From: an uncultured Prevotellaceae bacterium
GTDB lineage: Bacteria; Bacteroidota; Bacteroidia; Bacteroidales; Bacteroidaceae
DNA length: 55,590 bases
NCBI GenBank assembly: GCA_900316475.1
Contig: ONDA01000019.1
Coordinates: 1-55,590 of the forward strand
Direction of reading: 5' to 3'
Positions 38,984-49,077 of this stretch are shown in pieces. Position 1 is the stretch's first letter; every line of letters starts with the position of its first letter. The notes beneath the pieces are model-generated. The model searched no databases. It saw nothing but the letters and a program-made list of their open reading frames with translations, and had not been told where the DNA came from. Position numbers and translations under genes: made by a program.

Positions 38984-41103
38984 GTAGGTTTAACGCACGA
39001 AAGGTCATGCCGCGCTATTTCTTTATTGTAATAGTGCTGACGTTGTTGGGTGTTGCCATTGTCGGCAAGGCCTTCTATATCATGACGGCACAGAAAGATT
39101 ATTGGCAGACGGTACAGAACCAGCTGAAGCACGACTCCATACCGGTGCCGCCCAGCCGTGGCAATATCCTGAGCTGCGACGGTCAGCTGATGGCCAGCTC
39201 CATACCCGAATACAAGATATACATGGACTTCCAAACCGGCGGCCAGGAGCGCGACTCGCTGTGGCAGCTGAAACTCGACAGCATCTGCATCGGCTTGAAC
39301 GACATCTTCCCGGAGATGTCGAAGGAGGAGTTCCGTCAGCATCTGGAGGAGGGACGCCTGAAGGTGACGAAGAGCGGAGCCGTCGGCTCGCGCCACTGGC
39401 CCATCTGGAAGAAGCGCATCAACTACAACACCTTCACCGAGGTGCGCAAGCTGCCCGTCTTCAACATGGGCAAGTACAAGAGCGGCTTCCACTGGGAGGA
39501 GTTCAATGCGCGCAACCGCCCCTTCGGTTCGCTGGCTCAGCGCACGGTGGGCATTATGTTTGGCGAGATAGACTCTGCCCGCTGCGGACTGGAGCTGTCG
39601 TACGACTCGCTGCTGCGCGGACAGAACGGATTGGTACACCGCCAGAAGGTGCTCAACAAGATTATGAACATCACCGAGATACCGCCCGTGGACGGTGCCG
39701 ACATCGTGACAACCATCGACGTGGGTATGCAGGACTTGGCCGAGCGTGCCCTCGTCGAGGAGATGAAGCTGCCAGAGGTGAATGCCGAGATGGGCGTGGC
39801 CATCCTGATGGAGGTGCAGACGGGCGACGTGAAGGCTATCGTCAACATGATGCGGATGCCCGACGGACAGTATGCCGAGGCCATCAACTCGGCCATCAGC
39901 TACCGTTGCGAGCCCGGTTCGGTGTTCAAGGTTGCCTCCATACTGGTAGCCCTCGACGACGGTGTCATTCCCGGCGACACGAGCTACGTCATACACACGG
40001 GCAATGGCGTCATGGAGATGCACGGCCGCTGGATGAAAGACCACAACTGGCGCCGTGGCGGCTACCAGGACATCAACGTGGCCCGCACCCTGGAGGTCAG
40101 CTCCAACATCGGCACGAGCTACGTCATCGACAAGTTCTATGGCGGCCATCCCGAGAAATACGTTCAGGGACTGCGCCGCGTAGGCATTGGCGAGGATCTG
40201 AAGTTGCCGCTGGTAGGCTACCGCAAGCCCGTCATCCGCGATGTGGACACGAAGACTACCGACCGTTCGAGATACTGGAGTAAGACGACACTGCCCTGGA
40301 TGTCGATAGGCTATGAGACGCAGATAGCGCCCATCAACACGGTGACCTTCTATAATGCCATTGCCAACGGCGGCAAGATGATGCAGCCGCGCTTCGTCAC
40401 GAAGCTGGTGAAGGACGGCGAGACCATCCGTGAGTTCCCGCCCGTGGTGCTGAAGGAGCGCATCGCCAAGAAAGAGACCATCACCATGATGCAGACCATC
40501 CTGGAGCACGTCGTCAGCCAGGGACTGGGCCGCAAGGCTGCCCCCTTGTCGAGAGCCTTCAAGGTGGCCGGCAAGACGGGAACGGCTCAGATTGCCGACG
40601 AGCATGGCGGCTACCACTCAGGAACGACGCGCTACTGGCTGTCGTTTGCCGGCTTCTTCCCGGCCGACAACCCCCGCTATACGTGTATCGTCTGTCTGCG
40701 AAAGACGGGGCTGCCGGCATCGGGTGGCGGCATGAGCGGTGTGGTGTTCCGCCATATTGCCGAGGGTGTGATGGCGCAGAACGTCAAGCGGCTGGTCGAC
40801 GACGTGCGCGACTCCACGTCGAGCTTCACGCCCGACGTGAAACCCGGCGACGAGGCGGCTTCGTCGTATATCCTGGGAAAACTGGGGCTTAAGGCTAATA
40901 AGGCCAATGGGGCCAATAAGTCCTATGCTGCTGGATTGGTGCCCGACGTGACGGGAATGGGAGCCCGCGATGCCGTCTACGAGATGGAGCGTCGTGGCAT
41001 GAAGGTGGTGATCCACGGTCGCGGGAAAGTGAAATCGCAGAGCATAGCTGCCGGCACCACGGCGGAGCGCGGGGCTGTCTGCAATCTGTATATGGATATT
41101 TAA
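38980..41103 (+). CDS. ftsI: Septal penicillin-binding protein FtsI with PASTA domain
   Basis: FtsI is the septal peptidoglycan transpeptidase. A short cytoplasmic start and one membrane helix (about 12-33) are followed by the PBP dimer domain (PPSRGNILSCDG at 57-68) and the transpeptidase domain with S314-V-F-K317 (active-site Ser314), S374-S-N376 and K532-T-G534. A PASTA domain ends the protein (VPDVTGMGARDAVYEMERRG onward, about 652-707), as is usual in this phylum but absent in E. coli FtsI. A linker with repeated Lys-Ala-Asn (about 640) joins it. murE follows after 15 bases. Confidence 0.93.
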   Translation: MSRFNARKVMPRYFFIVIVLTLLGVAIVGKAFYIMTAQKDYWQTVQNQLKHDSIPVPPSRGNILSCDGQLMASSIPEYKIYMDFQTGGQERDSLWQLKLDSICIGLNDIFPEMSKEEFRQHLEEGRLKVTKSGAVGSRHWPIWKKRINYNTFTEVRKLPVFNMGKYKSGFHWEEFNARNRPFGSLAQRTVGIMFGEIDSARCGLELSYDSLLRGQNGLVHRQKVLNKIMNITEIPPVDGADIVTTIDVGMQDLAERALVEEMKLPEVNAEMGVAILMEVQTGDVKAIVNMMRMPDGQYAEAINSAISYRCEPGSVFKVASILVALDDGVIPGDTSYVIHTGNGVMEMHGRWMKDHNWRRGGYQDINVARTLEVSSNIGTSYVIDKFYGGHPEKYVQGLRRVGIGEDLKLPLVGYRKPVIRDVDTKTTDRSRYWSKTTLPWMSIGYETQIAPINTVTFYNAIANGGKMMQPRFVTKLVKDGETIREFPPVVLKERIAKKETITMMQTILEHVVSQGLGRKAAPLSRAFKVAGKTGTAQIADEHGGYHSGTTRYWLSFAGFFPADNPRYTCIVCLRKTGLPASGGGMSGVVFRHIAEGVMAQNVKRLVDDVRDSTSSFTPDVKPGDEAASSYILGKLGLKANKANGANKSYAAGLVPDVTGMGARDAVYEMERRGMKVVIHGRGKVKSQSIAAGTTAERGAVCNLYMDI

Positions 41104-41118
41104 ACTAAAAGCAAAGAT

Positions 41119-42573
41119 ATGAAACTGAGTGAACTCCTCAAGCATGTAAATGTTCTCAACCTGATAGGCGATGCCGAGGTTGAGATAACCGGCGTGAATA
41201 TTGACTCGCGTCGCATTGAGAACGGCCACTTGTTTGTGGCCATTCCCGGAACTCAGACTGATGGCCACCGCTTCATCAACAAGGCCATAGAGCAAGGGGC
41301 TGTCGCCATCCTGTGCGAGAGTCTTCCGACGAAACGGACAGAGGGTGTCACCTATATTGCCGTGGAGTCGACCGAGGACTGCGTCGGCAAGGTGGCCACA
41401 CAGTTCTATGGCGACCCGTCGCGTCGGCTGGTGCTGGTGGGCGTCACGGGAACCAACGGCAAGACGACCATCGCCACCTTATTATATAATATGTTCCGCA
41501 AGTTGGGATACCGCTGCGGCCTGCTGTCGACGGTGTGCAACTATATTGAGGGCGAGCCGGTGGCCGCCAGCCACACCACCCCCGACCCCATAGAGCTGAA
41601 CGCCCTGCTGGCCCGTATGGTGGAGGCCGGCTGCAAGTACGCCTTCATGGAATGCTCCAGCCACGCCATTGCCCAGCACCGCATCGGCGGACTGCACTTC
41701 GCGGGCGGACTCTTCACCAACCTCACCCGCGACCATCTGGACTATCATAAGACCGTAGAGAACTACCGCGACGCCAAGAAAATGTTCTTCGACGGACTCG
41801 ACAAGGACGCCTTCGCCATTACCAATGCCGACGACAAGAACGGCATGTACATGGTGCAGAACACAAAGGCAACCGTCAAGACCTATAGCACGCGGACCAT
41901 GGCCGACTTCCGTGCCCGTATCATCGAGTGCCACTTCGAAGGCATGTATCTTGACATCGACGGCCACGAGGTGGGCGTGCAGTTCATCGGCAAGTTCAAC
42001 GTGTCGAACCTGCTGTGCGTCTACGGTGCCGCCATCATGTTAGGACAGCGGCCAGAGGACATTCTCGTGACGATGAGTACCCTGAAGAGCGTCAACGGGC
42101 GCCTCGACCCCATCCAGTCGCCCGACGGCTATACGGCAATCGTTGACTATGCCCACACACCCGACGCCCTGCAGAACGTGTTAGGCGCCATCCATGAGGT
42201 GCTCGACGGCAAGGGGCAGGTCATCACCGTCTGCGGTGCCGGCGGCAACCGCGATAAGGGCAAGCGTCCGCTCATGGCACAGGAAGCCGTCCGCCAGAGC
42301 GACCGCGTCATCATCACCAGCGACAACCCCCGCTTCGAGGAGCCGCAGGACATCATCAACGACATGCTTGAAGGCCTTGATGCGAAGCAGATGAAGAAGG
42401 TCATCTCAATCGTCGACCGCCGTGAGGCTATCCGCACCGCCTGTATGATGGCTCAGAAAGGCGATGTCATCCTGATAGCCGGCAAAGGCCACGAGGACTA
42501 TCAGGAGATACAGGGCGTGAAACACCACTTCGACGACCATGAGGTGGTCAGAGAAGCCTTCGGCATGGCTTGA
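41119..42573 (+). CDS. murE: UDP-MurNAc-tripeptide synthetase MurE (meso-DAP type)
   Basis: MurE adds the third residue to the cell-wall stem peptide. The ATP-binding GTNGKTT is at 111-117, and the carbamylated-Lys region follows. The DNPR motif at 402-405 ([11 protein letters not shown]) selects meso-diaminopimelate rather than lysine. Length (484) is normal. The gene sits between ftsI and mraY in cluster order, and 91 bases with short tandem repeats separate it from mraY. Confidence 0.95.
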   Translation: MKLSELLKHVNVLNLIGDAEVEITGVNIDSRRIENGHLFVAIPGTQTDGHRFINKAIEQGAVAILCESLPTKRTEGVTYIAVESTEDCVGKVATQFYGDPSRRLVLVGVTGTNGKTTIATLLYNMFRKLGYRCGLLSTVCNYIEGEPVAASHTTPDPIELNALLARMVEAGCKYAFMECSSHAIAQHRIGGLHFAGGLFTNLTRDHLDYHKTVENYRDAKKMFFDGLDKDAFAITNADDKNGMYMVQNTKATVKTYSTRTMADFRARIIECHFEGMYLDIDGHEVGVQFIGKFNVSNLLCVYGAAIMLGQRPEDILVTMSTLKSVNGRLDPIQSPDGYTAIVDYAHTPDALQNVLGAIHEVLDGKGQVITVCGAGGNRDKGKRPLMAQEAVRQSDRVIITSDNPRFEEPQDIINDMLEGLDAKQMKKVISIVDRREAIRTACMMAQKGDVILIAGKGHEDYQEIQGVKHHFDDHEVVREAFGMA

Positions 42574-42615
42574 ATAGGGGAAATGTTTAATCGGGGAATC
42601 GTTTAATCGATAATC

Positions 42616-42660
42616 CGAAAGAACGAATAATCGAAAGAACGAATAATCGAAAAATCGAAA
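42616..42660. repeat. 16-nt tandem repeat between murE and mraY
   Basis: CGAAAGAACGAATAAT is repeated twice (42616-42631, 42632-42647), followed by shorter CGAAAAAT pieces. Upstream (42588-42610) are two TTTAATCG-containing pieces. No promoter consensus is visible in it. Confidence 0.8.
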
Positions 42661-42664
42661 AAAG

Positions 42665-43936
42665 ATGTTATACTACGTATTCAGATATTTGGAGCAGTTT
42701 GGCGTCTCGGGAGCACACCTTTGGTCGTACATCTCGTTCCGTTCGCTGTTAGCATTGATCTTTGCACTGCTCATCTCGGCGTGGTTCGGCGAGTACTTCA
42801 TCAAGTTCATGCGCCGCAGGAAGATTTTCGAGACAGAGCGCGACCCGGCTGTCGACCCGTTTGGCGTGGAGAAAAAGGGCGTGCCGACAATGGGTGGCAT
42901 CATCATCATCGTGTCGCTGCTGATTCCCGTGCTGCTCTTTGCCCGTATGCGCAACATCTACATCATCCTTATGATAGCCACCACCGTCTGGCTGGGCTTC
43001 CTTGGCTTTATGGACGACTACATCAAGATTTTCCGCCGCAACAAAGAAGGGCTGAAAGGCAAGTACAAGATTGTGGGCCAGGTGTCTATCGGTTTCATCG
43101 TCGGCCTGACGCTGTGGCTCAGCCCCGACGCCGTGGTGCGCGAGAATGTCAGCGTGCAGCAGCAGAACCAGGAGATCGTGGTGAAGCATAAGGCCGATGC
43201 GGTGAAGTCGCTGAAGACGACAATCCCCTTCGTGAAGAACCACAACCTGAACTATTCCGAGGTGATGGGATTCTTAGGCCAGTATAAGGTGGCTGCCGGA
43301 TGGGTGCTGTTCGTCATCCTGACCATCCTCGTGGTGACGGCAGTGTCGAACGGTGCCAACCTGAACGACGGTATGGACGGCATGTGTGCCGGCAACTCGG
43401 CCATCATCGGTGTAGCGCTGCTCATCCTGGCCTATGTGTCGGGACACATCGTCTACGCGGCCTATTTCGATATTATGTACATTCCCCATACTGAGGAGCT
43501 GGTGGTGTTCCTGTCGGCGTTCATCGGTGCTATGATAGGTTTCCTGTGGTACAACGCCTACCCGGCACAAATCTTCATGGGCGACACCGGTTCGCTGACC
43601 ATTGGCGGCATCATCGGTGTGTGCGCCGTCATCATCCATAAGGAGCTGTTGCTGCCGCTGCTCTGTGGCATCTTCTTTATCGAGAGCCTCAGCGTCATCA
43701 TCCAGACGCAGTGGTTCAAGCTGATGAAGAAGAAGGGCAAGCGGGTGCGCGTGTTCCGTGCCACACCTATCCACGACAACTTCCGGCGACTGGACTCGCA
43801 GCTCGACCCCACGTCGACATACATCCTGCGTGGCTGGCCGAAGCGGCAGTTCCATGAGTCGAAGATTACGTTCCGCTTCTGGATCATCACTATCATCCTG
43901 GCGGCACTCACCATTATAACGTTGAAGATAAGATAA
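42665..43936 (+). CDS. mraY: Phospho-MurNAc-pentapeptide transferase MraY
   Basis: MraY moves phospho-MurNAc-pentapeptide onto undecaprenyl phosphate, making lipid I in the inner membrane. About ten membrane helices are visible. Landmarks are KKGVPTMGGIIII (about 74-86), the catalytic GFMDDYIKIFRRNK (about 117-130), NLNDGMDGMCAG near 237 and the later FRATPIHDNFRR. Compared with the roughly 360-residue E. coli enzyme, this one (423) carries an extra segment of about 55 residues after the SPDAVV stretch (about 157-215), typical of the phylum. It is four bases from murD. Confidence 0.95.
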   Translation: MLYYVFRYLEQFGVSGAHLWSYISFRSLLALIFALLISAWFGEYFIKFMRRRKIFETERDPAVDPFGVEKKGVPTMGGIIIIVSLLIPVLLFARMRNIYIILMIATTVWLGFLGFMDDYIKIFRRNKEGLKGKYKIVGQVSIGFIVGLTLWLSPDAVVRENVSVQQQNQEIVVKHKADAVKSLKTTIPFVKNHNLNYSEVMGFLGQYKVAAGWVLFVILTILVVTAVSNGANLNDGMDGMCAGNSAIIGVALLILAYVSGHIVYAAYFDIMYIPHTEELVVFLSAFIGAMIGFLWYNAYPAQIFMGDTGSLTIGGIIGVCAVIIHKELLLPLLCGIFFIESLSVIIQTQWFKLMKKKGKRVRVFRATPIHDNFRRLDSQLDPTSTYILRGWPKRQFHESKITFRFWIITIILAALTIITLKIR

Positions 43937-43940
43937 GAAT

Positions 43941-45272
43941 ATGAAAAAGATTGTTGTTTTAGGAGCCGGCGAGAGCGGCGCGGGAGCCGCCGTGCTGGCC
44001 AAGAAGGAAGGGTTCGACGTGTTTGTATCAGACATGTCGAAGATTGCTGATAAGTATAAGAAACTGCTGGACGACCACCAGATAGCCTGGGAGGAAGGAC
44101 AGCATACGGAGGAACGCATCCTGGCTGCCGACGAGATTATCAAGTCGCCAGGCATACCCGACAAGGCGCCGATGGTGGCCAAGGCTGTTGAGAAGGGTAT
44201 TCCCATCATCAGCGAGATAGAGTTCGCCGGACGCTATACGCAGTCGAAGATGATCTGCATCACTGGCTCCAACGGCAAGACGACGACGACGTCGCTCATC
44301 TACCACATCTTCCGTCAGGCAGGCTACGACGCCGGACTGGCAGGCAACATCGGCCGTTCACTGGCCCTTCAGGTGGCTGAAGATCCGCACGAATACTACA
44401 TCATCGAACTGTCGTCGTTCCAGTTGGACAACATGTACAAGTTCCGTGCCAACATTGCCATCCTGCTGAACATCACGCCCGACCATCTGGACCGTTACGA
44501 CAACAAGATGCAGAACTATACCGACGCGAAGATGCGCATCATCCAGAACCAGACGCCGCAGGACGCCTTTATCTACTGGGCCGACGACCCCATCATCTCG
44601 GAAGAGCTGAAGAAGTACGACATCAAGGCCGTGCGCTGTCCGTTCAGCGACGTGAAGAAGAACGGTGTCATCGGCTATATCGAGGAAGGCCAGTACAAGC
44701 TGGAGTATCCTACGCCGTTCAATATGGAGCAGGAGAGTCTGAGTCTGACGGGGCGCCACAATATGTACAACTCGCTGGCCGCAGGTCTGGCGGCAAACAT
44801 TGCCGGTATCAAGAAGGAGGACATACGCCGGTCGCTGAGCGACTTCCCCGGTGTGGAACACCGTTTGGAGAAAGTCTGCGACGTGCGTGGCGTCCACTAT
44901 GTCAACGACTCGAAGGCCACGAATGTCGATGCTTGCTGGTATGCGCTGGAATCGATGAAAACGAAGGTCGTACTGATTGTCGGCGGTAAGGACAAGGGCA
45001 ACGACTACAGTCCGCTGATGCCGCTGATTAAGGAGAAGTGCTCGGCACTGGTCTATCTCGGTGCCGACAACCAGAAGCTGCACGACAATTTCGACCAGCT
45101 GGGCATCCCCGTGCGCGACACCCACTCTATGAAGGAGTGTATGCAGGCCTGCTACGAGCTGGCCCAGCCCGGCGAGACGGTGCTGCTCTCTCCCTGCTGC
45201 GCTTCGTTCGACCTGTTCAAGAACATGGAGGACCGCGGCGAACAGTTCAAGGCCATAGCCCGCTCCCTCTGA
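43941..45272 (+). CDS. murD: UDP-MurNAc-L-alanine:D-glutamate ligase MurD
   Basis: MurD adds D-Glu in the cytoplasm. The N-terminal Rossmann loop is VVLGAGESGAGAAVLAK (4-20), the ATP-binding GSNGKTTTTS is near 110, and NITPDHLDRYDN near 174 and VEHRLEKV near 305 belong to the Mur ligase core. The C-terminal domain starts with VNDSKATNVDA. Length (443) is normal, and it follows mraY after four bases. Confidence 0.95.
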   Translation: MKKIVVLGAGESGAGAAVLAKKEGFDVFVSDMSKIADKYKKLLDDHQIAWEEGQHTEERILAADEIIKSPGIPDKAPMVAKAVEKGIPIISEIEFAGRYTQSKMICITGSNGKTTTTSLIYHIFRQAGYDAGLAGNIGRSLALQVAEDPHEYYIIELSSFQLDNMYKFRANIAILLNITPDHLDRYDNKMQNYTDAKMRIIQNQTPQDAFIYWADDPIISEELKKYDIKAVRCPFSDVKKNGVIGYIEEGQYKLEYPTPFNMEQESLSLTGRHNMYNSLAAGLAANIAGIKKEDIRRSLSDFPGVEHRLEKVCDVRGVHYVNDSKATNVDACWYALESMKTKVVLIVGGKDKGNDYSPLMPLIKEKCSALVYLGADNQKLHDNFDQLGIPVRDTHSMKECMQACYELAQPGETVLLSPCCASFDLFKNMEDRGEQFKAIARSL

Positions 45273-45311
45273 ATCGTCAATCGGAAATACTGTAAATTGT
45301 AATTACTCAAA

Positions 45312-46583
45312 GTGAACAAGAAAATAGGCAATCTGTTTAAAGGCGACAAGGTCATCTGGATGGTGTTCTTCTTCCTCTGCATGATCAGTATTGTCGAAGT
45401 CTTCTCGGCTTCGAGCAACCTGACGTATAAGACGCAGAACTATATGGGTCCCATCATCTACCATACGGCCATGATTATTGTCGGTGTGGTGGTGGCAGTG
45501 GTGACGCTCAACATCCCGTGCCGCTACTTCAAACTGTTGACACCTTTCCTGCTCGTCATCTCGGCGTTGACGCTGCTATGGGTGTTGGTAGGCGGCGAGA
45601 GCATCAACGGTGCCAACCGCGTCATCTCGCTGGCGGGCTTCACCTTCCAGCCGTCGGAGATTGCCAAGGGCACGATGGTGCTCGTCACGGCACAGATTCT
45701 GAGTGCCATGCAGCGCGAGACGGGAGCCGACCGCAAGGCTATCAAGTATATTCTCATGATACTGGTGCCTACGGTGTTCCTGATAGGTATCGAGAACCTG
45801 TCGACGGCCGCCCTGCTCTTTGCCGTCATTGTCCTGATGATGTTCATTGGCCGCGTGCCGATGTCACAAATGGGAAAGCTGATGGGCTTCATTGGCGTGT
45901 TGGGCGCGCTATTCTTAGCGGCGGTGTTTACATTGGGCAGTATTGAAAGCGACGAGACGGAAGAGGCTAAGCTCACCGAGACCGTGGTCGACGGCGACCA
46001 TATTGACGCTAACGAGACCAGTATCAAGTCCCACGGTATCTTCCACCGATTTACTACACAGCGCAACCGCATTCTGAAGTTTGTGCAGAAGCAAGAGGTG
46101 GCCCCTGAGAACTACGACATCGAGGAAAACTTCCAGGTGGGCCACGCCAATATAGCCATCGCTTCATCAGGTATCATCGGCAAAGGGCCGGGCAACTCCT
46201 TGGAGCGCGACTACCTGCCGCAGGCGTTCTCAGACTTTATCTATGCTATCATCATCGAGGAGACGGGCATCATCGGTGCTGCTGTCGTGGTGTTTCTCTA
46301 TATCGTGCTGCTCTACCGTGCCGCCCGCATAGCTTCGCGCTGCGAGAACAACTTCCCGGCATTCCTCATCATGGGGCTGTCGCTGCTATTGGTCATTCAG
46401 GCTACGTTCAACATGATGGTGGCCGTAGGGTTGGCACCAGTCACGGGACAGCCGCTACCACTCGTGTCGAAAGGTGGTACGAGTACTATCATCAACTGTG
46501 CCTACATCGGCGTCATCCTGAGTGTCAGCCGTTCCGCGAAATTGAAGAAAGAAGTTAAGGAATATAAGAGTATGGAGTCATGA
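45312..46583 (+). CDS. ftsW: Septal peptidoglycan polymerase FtsW (SEDS)
   Basis: GTG start. SEDS proteins polymerise lipid II, here with FtsI at the septum. About ten membrane segments are present. The signature APVTGQPLPLVSKGGTS is near residue 375, and the catalytic Asp-containing outer loop lies before it. A large loop of about 65 residues between helices (about 203-270, from DETEEAKLTET on) is longer than in E. coli. Its last four bases overlap the murG start. Confidence 0.93.
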   Translation: MNKKIGNLFKGDKVIWMVFFFLCMISIVEVFSASSNLTYKTQNYMGPIIYHTAMIIVGVVVAVVTLNIPCRYFKLLTPFLLVISALTLLWVLVGGESINGANRVISLAGFTFQPSEIAKGTMVLVTAQILSAMQRETGADRKAIKYILMILVPTVFLIGIENLSTAALLFAVIVLMMFIGRVPMSQMGKLMGFIGVLGALFLAAVFTLGSIESDETEEAKLTETVVDGDHIDANETSIKSHGIFHRFTTQRNRILKFVQKQEVAPENYDIEENFQVGHANIAIASSGIIGKGPGNSLERDYLPQAFSDFIYAIIIEETGIIGAAVVVFLYIVLLYRAARIASRCENNFPAFLIMGLSLLLVIQATFNMMVAVGLAPVTGQPLPLVSKGGTSTIINCAYIGVILSVSRSAKLKKEVKEYKSMES

Positions 46584-47695
46584 AAAAGGAGTTAAGAGTC
46601 ATTGTCAGTGGCGGTGGTACGGGAGGCCATATCTTCCCGGCCGTCAGTATAGCCAACGCCGTGATGCGCCTGCGTCCCGACGCGAAAATTCTGTTCATCG
46701 GTGCCCTGGGCCGTATGGAGATGCAGCGCGTGCCTGCTGCCGGCTACGAAATCAAGGGTCTGCCCATTCGCGGATTCTTCCGTCCGCTGTGGAAGCCCGC
46801 CAATGTAGGCGTGGCTATCGACTACCTCAAGAGCAAGTGGCTTGCCAAGAAGCTGCTCAAGGAGTTCAAGCCCGACGTGGCCGTCGGTGTGGGTGGCTAT
46901 GCCAGCAGTGCGGCTCTTGGTGCCGCCAACAGTCTGGGCATTCCTACGCTGATACAAGAACAGAACTCTTATGCCGGTTTGGCTAACAAGCAGTTGGCTT
47001 CAAAGGCGAAAAAAATCTGTGTCGCCTACGAAGGCATGGAACGCTTCTTCCCGAAGGAGAAAATCATGCTGACGGGCAATCCCGTGCGTCAGGCTCTGCT
47101 CGAAACGACCATATCCCGCGAAGATGCCGTTCGCAGTCTCGGCTTCGACCCGGCGAAGAAGACCATCCTGCTTGTCGGCGGCTCGCTTGGCGCACGAACC
47201 ATCAACGAGAGCGTCTTGCAGCATCTGGACCTGGTGGAACAAACCGACGTCCAGATACTCTGGCAGACGGGCAAGTACTACTATGCCGATATTCAGGAAC
47301 GCCTGAAGGGCAAGCAGCTGCCCAACCTGAAGGCAACCGACTTCATCAGCGACATGGGCACGGCCTACCGTGCTGCCGACCTGGTCATCAGCCGCGCCGG
47401 TGCCAGCAGTATCAGCGAGTTCTGCCTTATCGGCAAGCCTGTCATCCTGGTGCCCAGCCCTAACGTGGCCGAAGACCATCAGACGAAGAATGCGCTGGCT
47501 CTGGCCAACCGCGACGCCGCTCTCTACGTCAAGGACAGCGAGGCACCAGCCACCCTGTTGCAGCTGGCTCTTGACACCGTGGCCGACGAGGCGCGCCTGC
47601 ACGCGCTCAGCGAGAATGTATTAAAACTGGCTCTGCCCGACTCGGCAGACATCATAGCAAAGGAAGTGATAAAATTAGCAGAAAATGGAAAGTAA
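46580..47695 (+). CDS. murG: UDP-GlcNAc:lipid I transferase MurG
   Basis: MurG adds GlcNAc to lipid I to give lipid II on the inner face of the membrane. The first glycine-rich loop is SGGGTGGHIFPAVSIA (9-24), the VGVGGYASSAALGAA loop near 102 is the second, and SRAGASSISEFCLIGKPVILVP (about 270-290) binds UDP-GlcNAc. Length (371) is normal. It overlaps ftsW (ATGA) and the murC start by 11 bases. Confidence 0.95.
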   Translation: MKKELRVIVSGGGTGGHIFPAVSIANAVMRLRPDAKILFIGALGRMEMQRVPAAGYEIKGLPIRGFFRPLWKPANVGVAIDYLKSKWLAKKLLKEFKPDVAVGVGGYASSAALGAANSLGIPTLIQEQNSYAGLANKQLASKAKKICVAYEGMERFFPKEKIMLTGNPVRQALLETTISREDAVRSLGFDPAKKTILLVGGSLGARTINESVLQHLDLVEQTDVQILWQTGKYYYADIQERLKGKQLPNLKATDFISDMGTAYRAADLVISRAGASSISEFCLIGKPVILVPSPNVAEDHQTKNALALANRDAALYVKDSEAPATLLQLALDTVADEARLHALSENVLKLALPDSADIIAKEVIKLAENGK

Positions 47696-49061
47696 AGACT
47701 TGAAAGCAGTATATTTCGTAGGAGCCGGCGGCATCGGCATGAGCGCCATAGCCCGCTATTATCTGAAACGCGGCCTCGTCGTAGCCGGCTACGACAAGAC
47801 ACCCAGCGAACTGACACGCCAGCTGGAGCACGAGGGGATGCTCATCCACTACGAGGAGAGCGTCGCCGACATTCCGCAGGCATGCCGACAGCCGCAGTCG
47901 TGCCTCGTTATCTATACGCCCGCCATTCCTGCCGACCATGAGGAACTCGTCTATTTCCGTGAACACGGCTTTGAGATACAGAAGCGGGCACAGGTGCTTG
48001 GAACACTCACCCGCCAACACCGCGGACTCTGCGTCGCCGGAACACATGGCAAGACCACAACGTCGACCATGTGTGCCCATATCATGCACCAGTCTGCCCT
48101 CGACTGCAATGCCTTCCTCGGCGGCATCTCCAAGAACTACGGCACGAACTACATCCTGTCCGACTCCGACTACGTCGTCATCGAGGCCGACGAGTTCGAC
48201 CGCTCCTTCCACTGGCTCCGCCCCTGGATGACGGTCATCACCTCCACCGACCCCGACCATCTGGACATCTACGGCACGAAGGAGGCTTACCTGGAGAGTT
48301 TCCGCCACTACACGACACTCATACAGCCGGGTGGTGCGCTCATCATCCATCGCGGATTAGAGATGCAGGAAGACCTTCCCCAGGGTGTGCGCCGCTATGA
48401 CTATGCGCTGAATGAAGGCGACTTCCATGCCGAGAATATCCGTATCGGGAACGGCACCATCACCTTCGACTTCGTGTCGCCGATAGAGTCGGTGCCCAAT
48501 ATCGAACTGGGACAGCCCGTACCTATCAACATAGAGAATGGCATCGCTGCCATGGCTATGGCACAGCTCAACGGATGCACAGCCGAAGATCTGCGCTACG
48601 GTATGAAGACCTATGGTGGCGTCGACCGCCGTTTCGACTTCAAGATCAAGACCGACCAGCTGGTATTCCTCAGCGACTATGCCCACCACCCGAAGGAAAT
48701 CTACCAGAGCGCGCGCAGCATCCGTGAACTCTATCAAGGCCGACATATCACGGCTATCTTCCAGCCGCATCTCTACACCCGCACACGCGACTTCTACCGC
48801 GACTTTGCCGACGCACTGAGTCAGCTCGACGAGGTGGTGCTGACGGAGATATACCCGGCGCGCGAACAGCCTATCGAGGGCGTCACCTCGCAGCTTATCT
48901 ACGACAATCTGAAGCCGGGTGTCGACAAGAAGATCATCAACAAGGCCGACGTGCTCGACTTCGTCCGCGACCATACGTTCGACGTGCTCATCGTGCTCGG
49001 TGCAGGCGACCTCGACAACATGGTGCCGCAGATAACCGATATCCTCAAGAGAAAAATGTAA
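47685..49061 (+). CDS. murC: UDP-MurNAc:L-alanine ligase MurC
   Basis: MurC adds L-Ala, the first stem residue. The start MESKDLKAVYFVGAGGIGMS leads into the Rossmann loop, the ATP-binding GTHGKTTTSTM is near 114-124, and the EADEFDRSFHWL, DPDHLDIYG and FLSDYAHHPKE stretches follow. The C-terminal domain ends in VLGAGDLDNMVPQI. 458 residues is standard. It overlaps murG by 11 bases and is 16 bases before ftsQ. Confidence 0.95.
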   Translation: MESKDLKAVYFVGAGGIGMSAIARYYLKRGLVVAGYDKTPSELTRQLEHEGMLIHYEESVADIPQACRQPQSCLVIYTPAIPADHEELVYFREHGFEIQKRAQVLGTLTRQHRGLCVAGTHGKTTTSTMCAHIMHQSALDCNAFLGGISKNYGTNYILSDSDYVVIEADEFDRSFHWLRPWMTVITSTDPDHLDIYGTKEAYLESFRHYTTLIQPGGALIIHRGLEMQEDLPQGVRRYDYALNEGDFHAENIRIGNGTITFDFVSPIESVPNIELGQPVPINIENGIAAMAMAQLNGCTAEDLRYGMKTYGGVDRRFDFKIKTDQLVFLSDYAHHPKEIYQSARSIRELYQGRHITAIFQPHLYTRTRDFYRDFADALSQLDEVVLTEIYPAREQPIEGVTSQLIYDNLKPGVDKKIINKADVLDFVRDHTFDVLIVLGAGDLDNMVPQITDILKRKM

Positions 49062-49077
49062 AAAACAACAGAAGAGA

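Noticed and set aside
38932-40617. 561-codon open frame on the minus strand
   Set aside because: It is fully antisense to ftsI, whose motifs are all intact. High-GC third positions give long shadow frames here.
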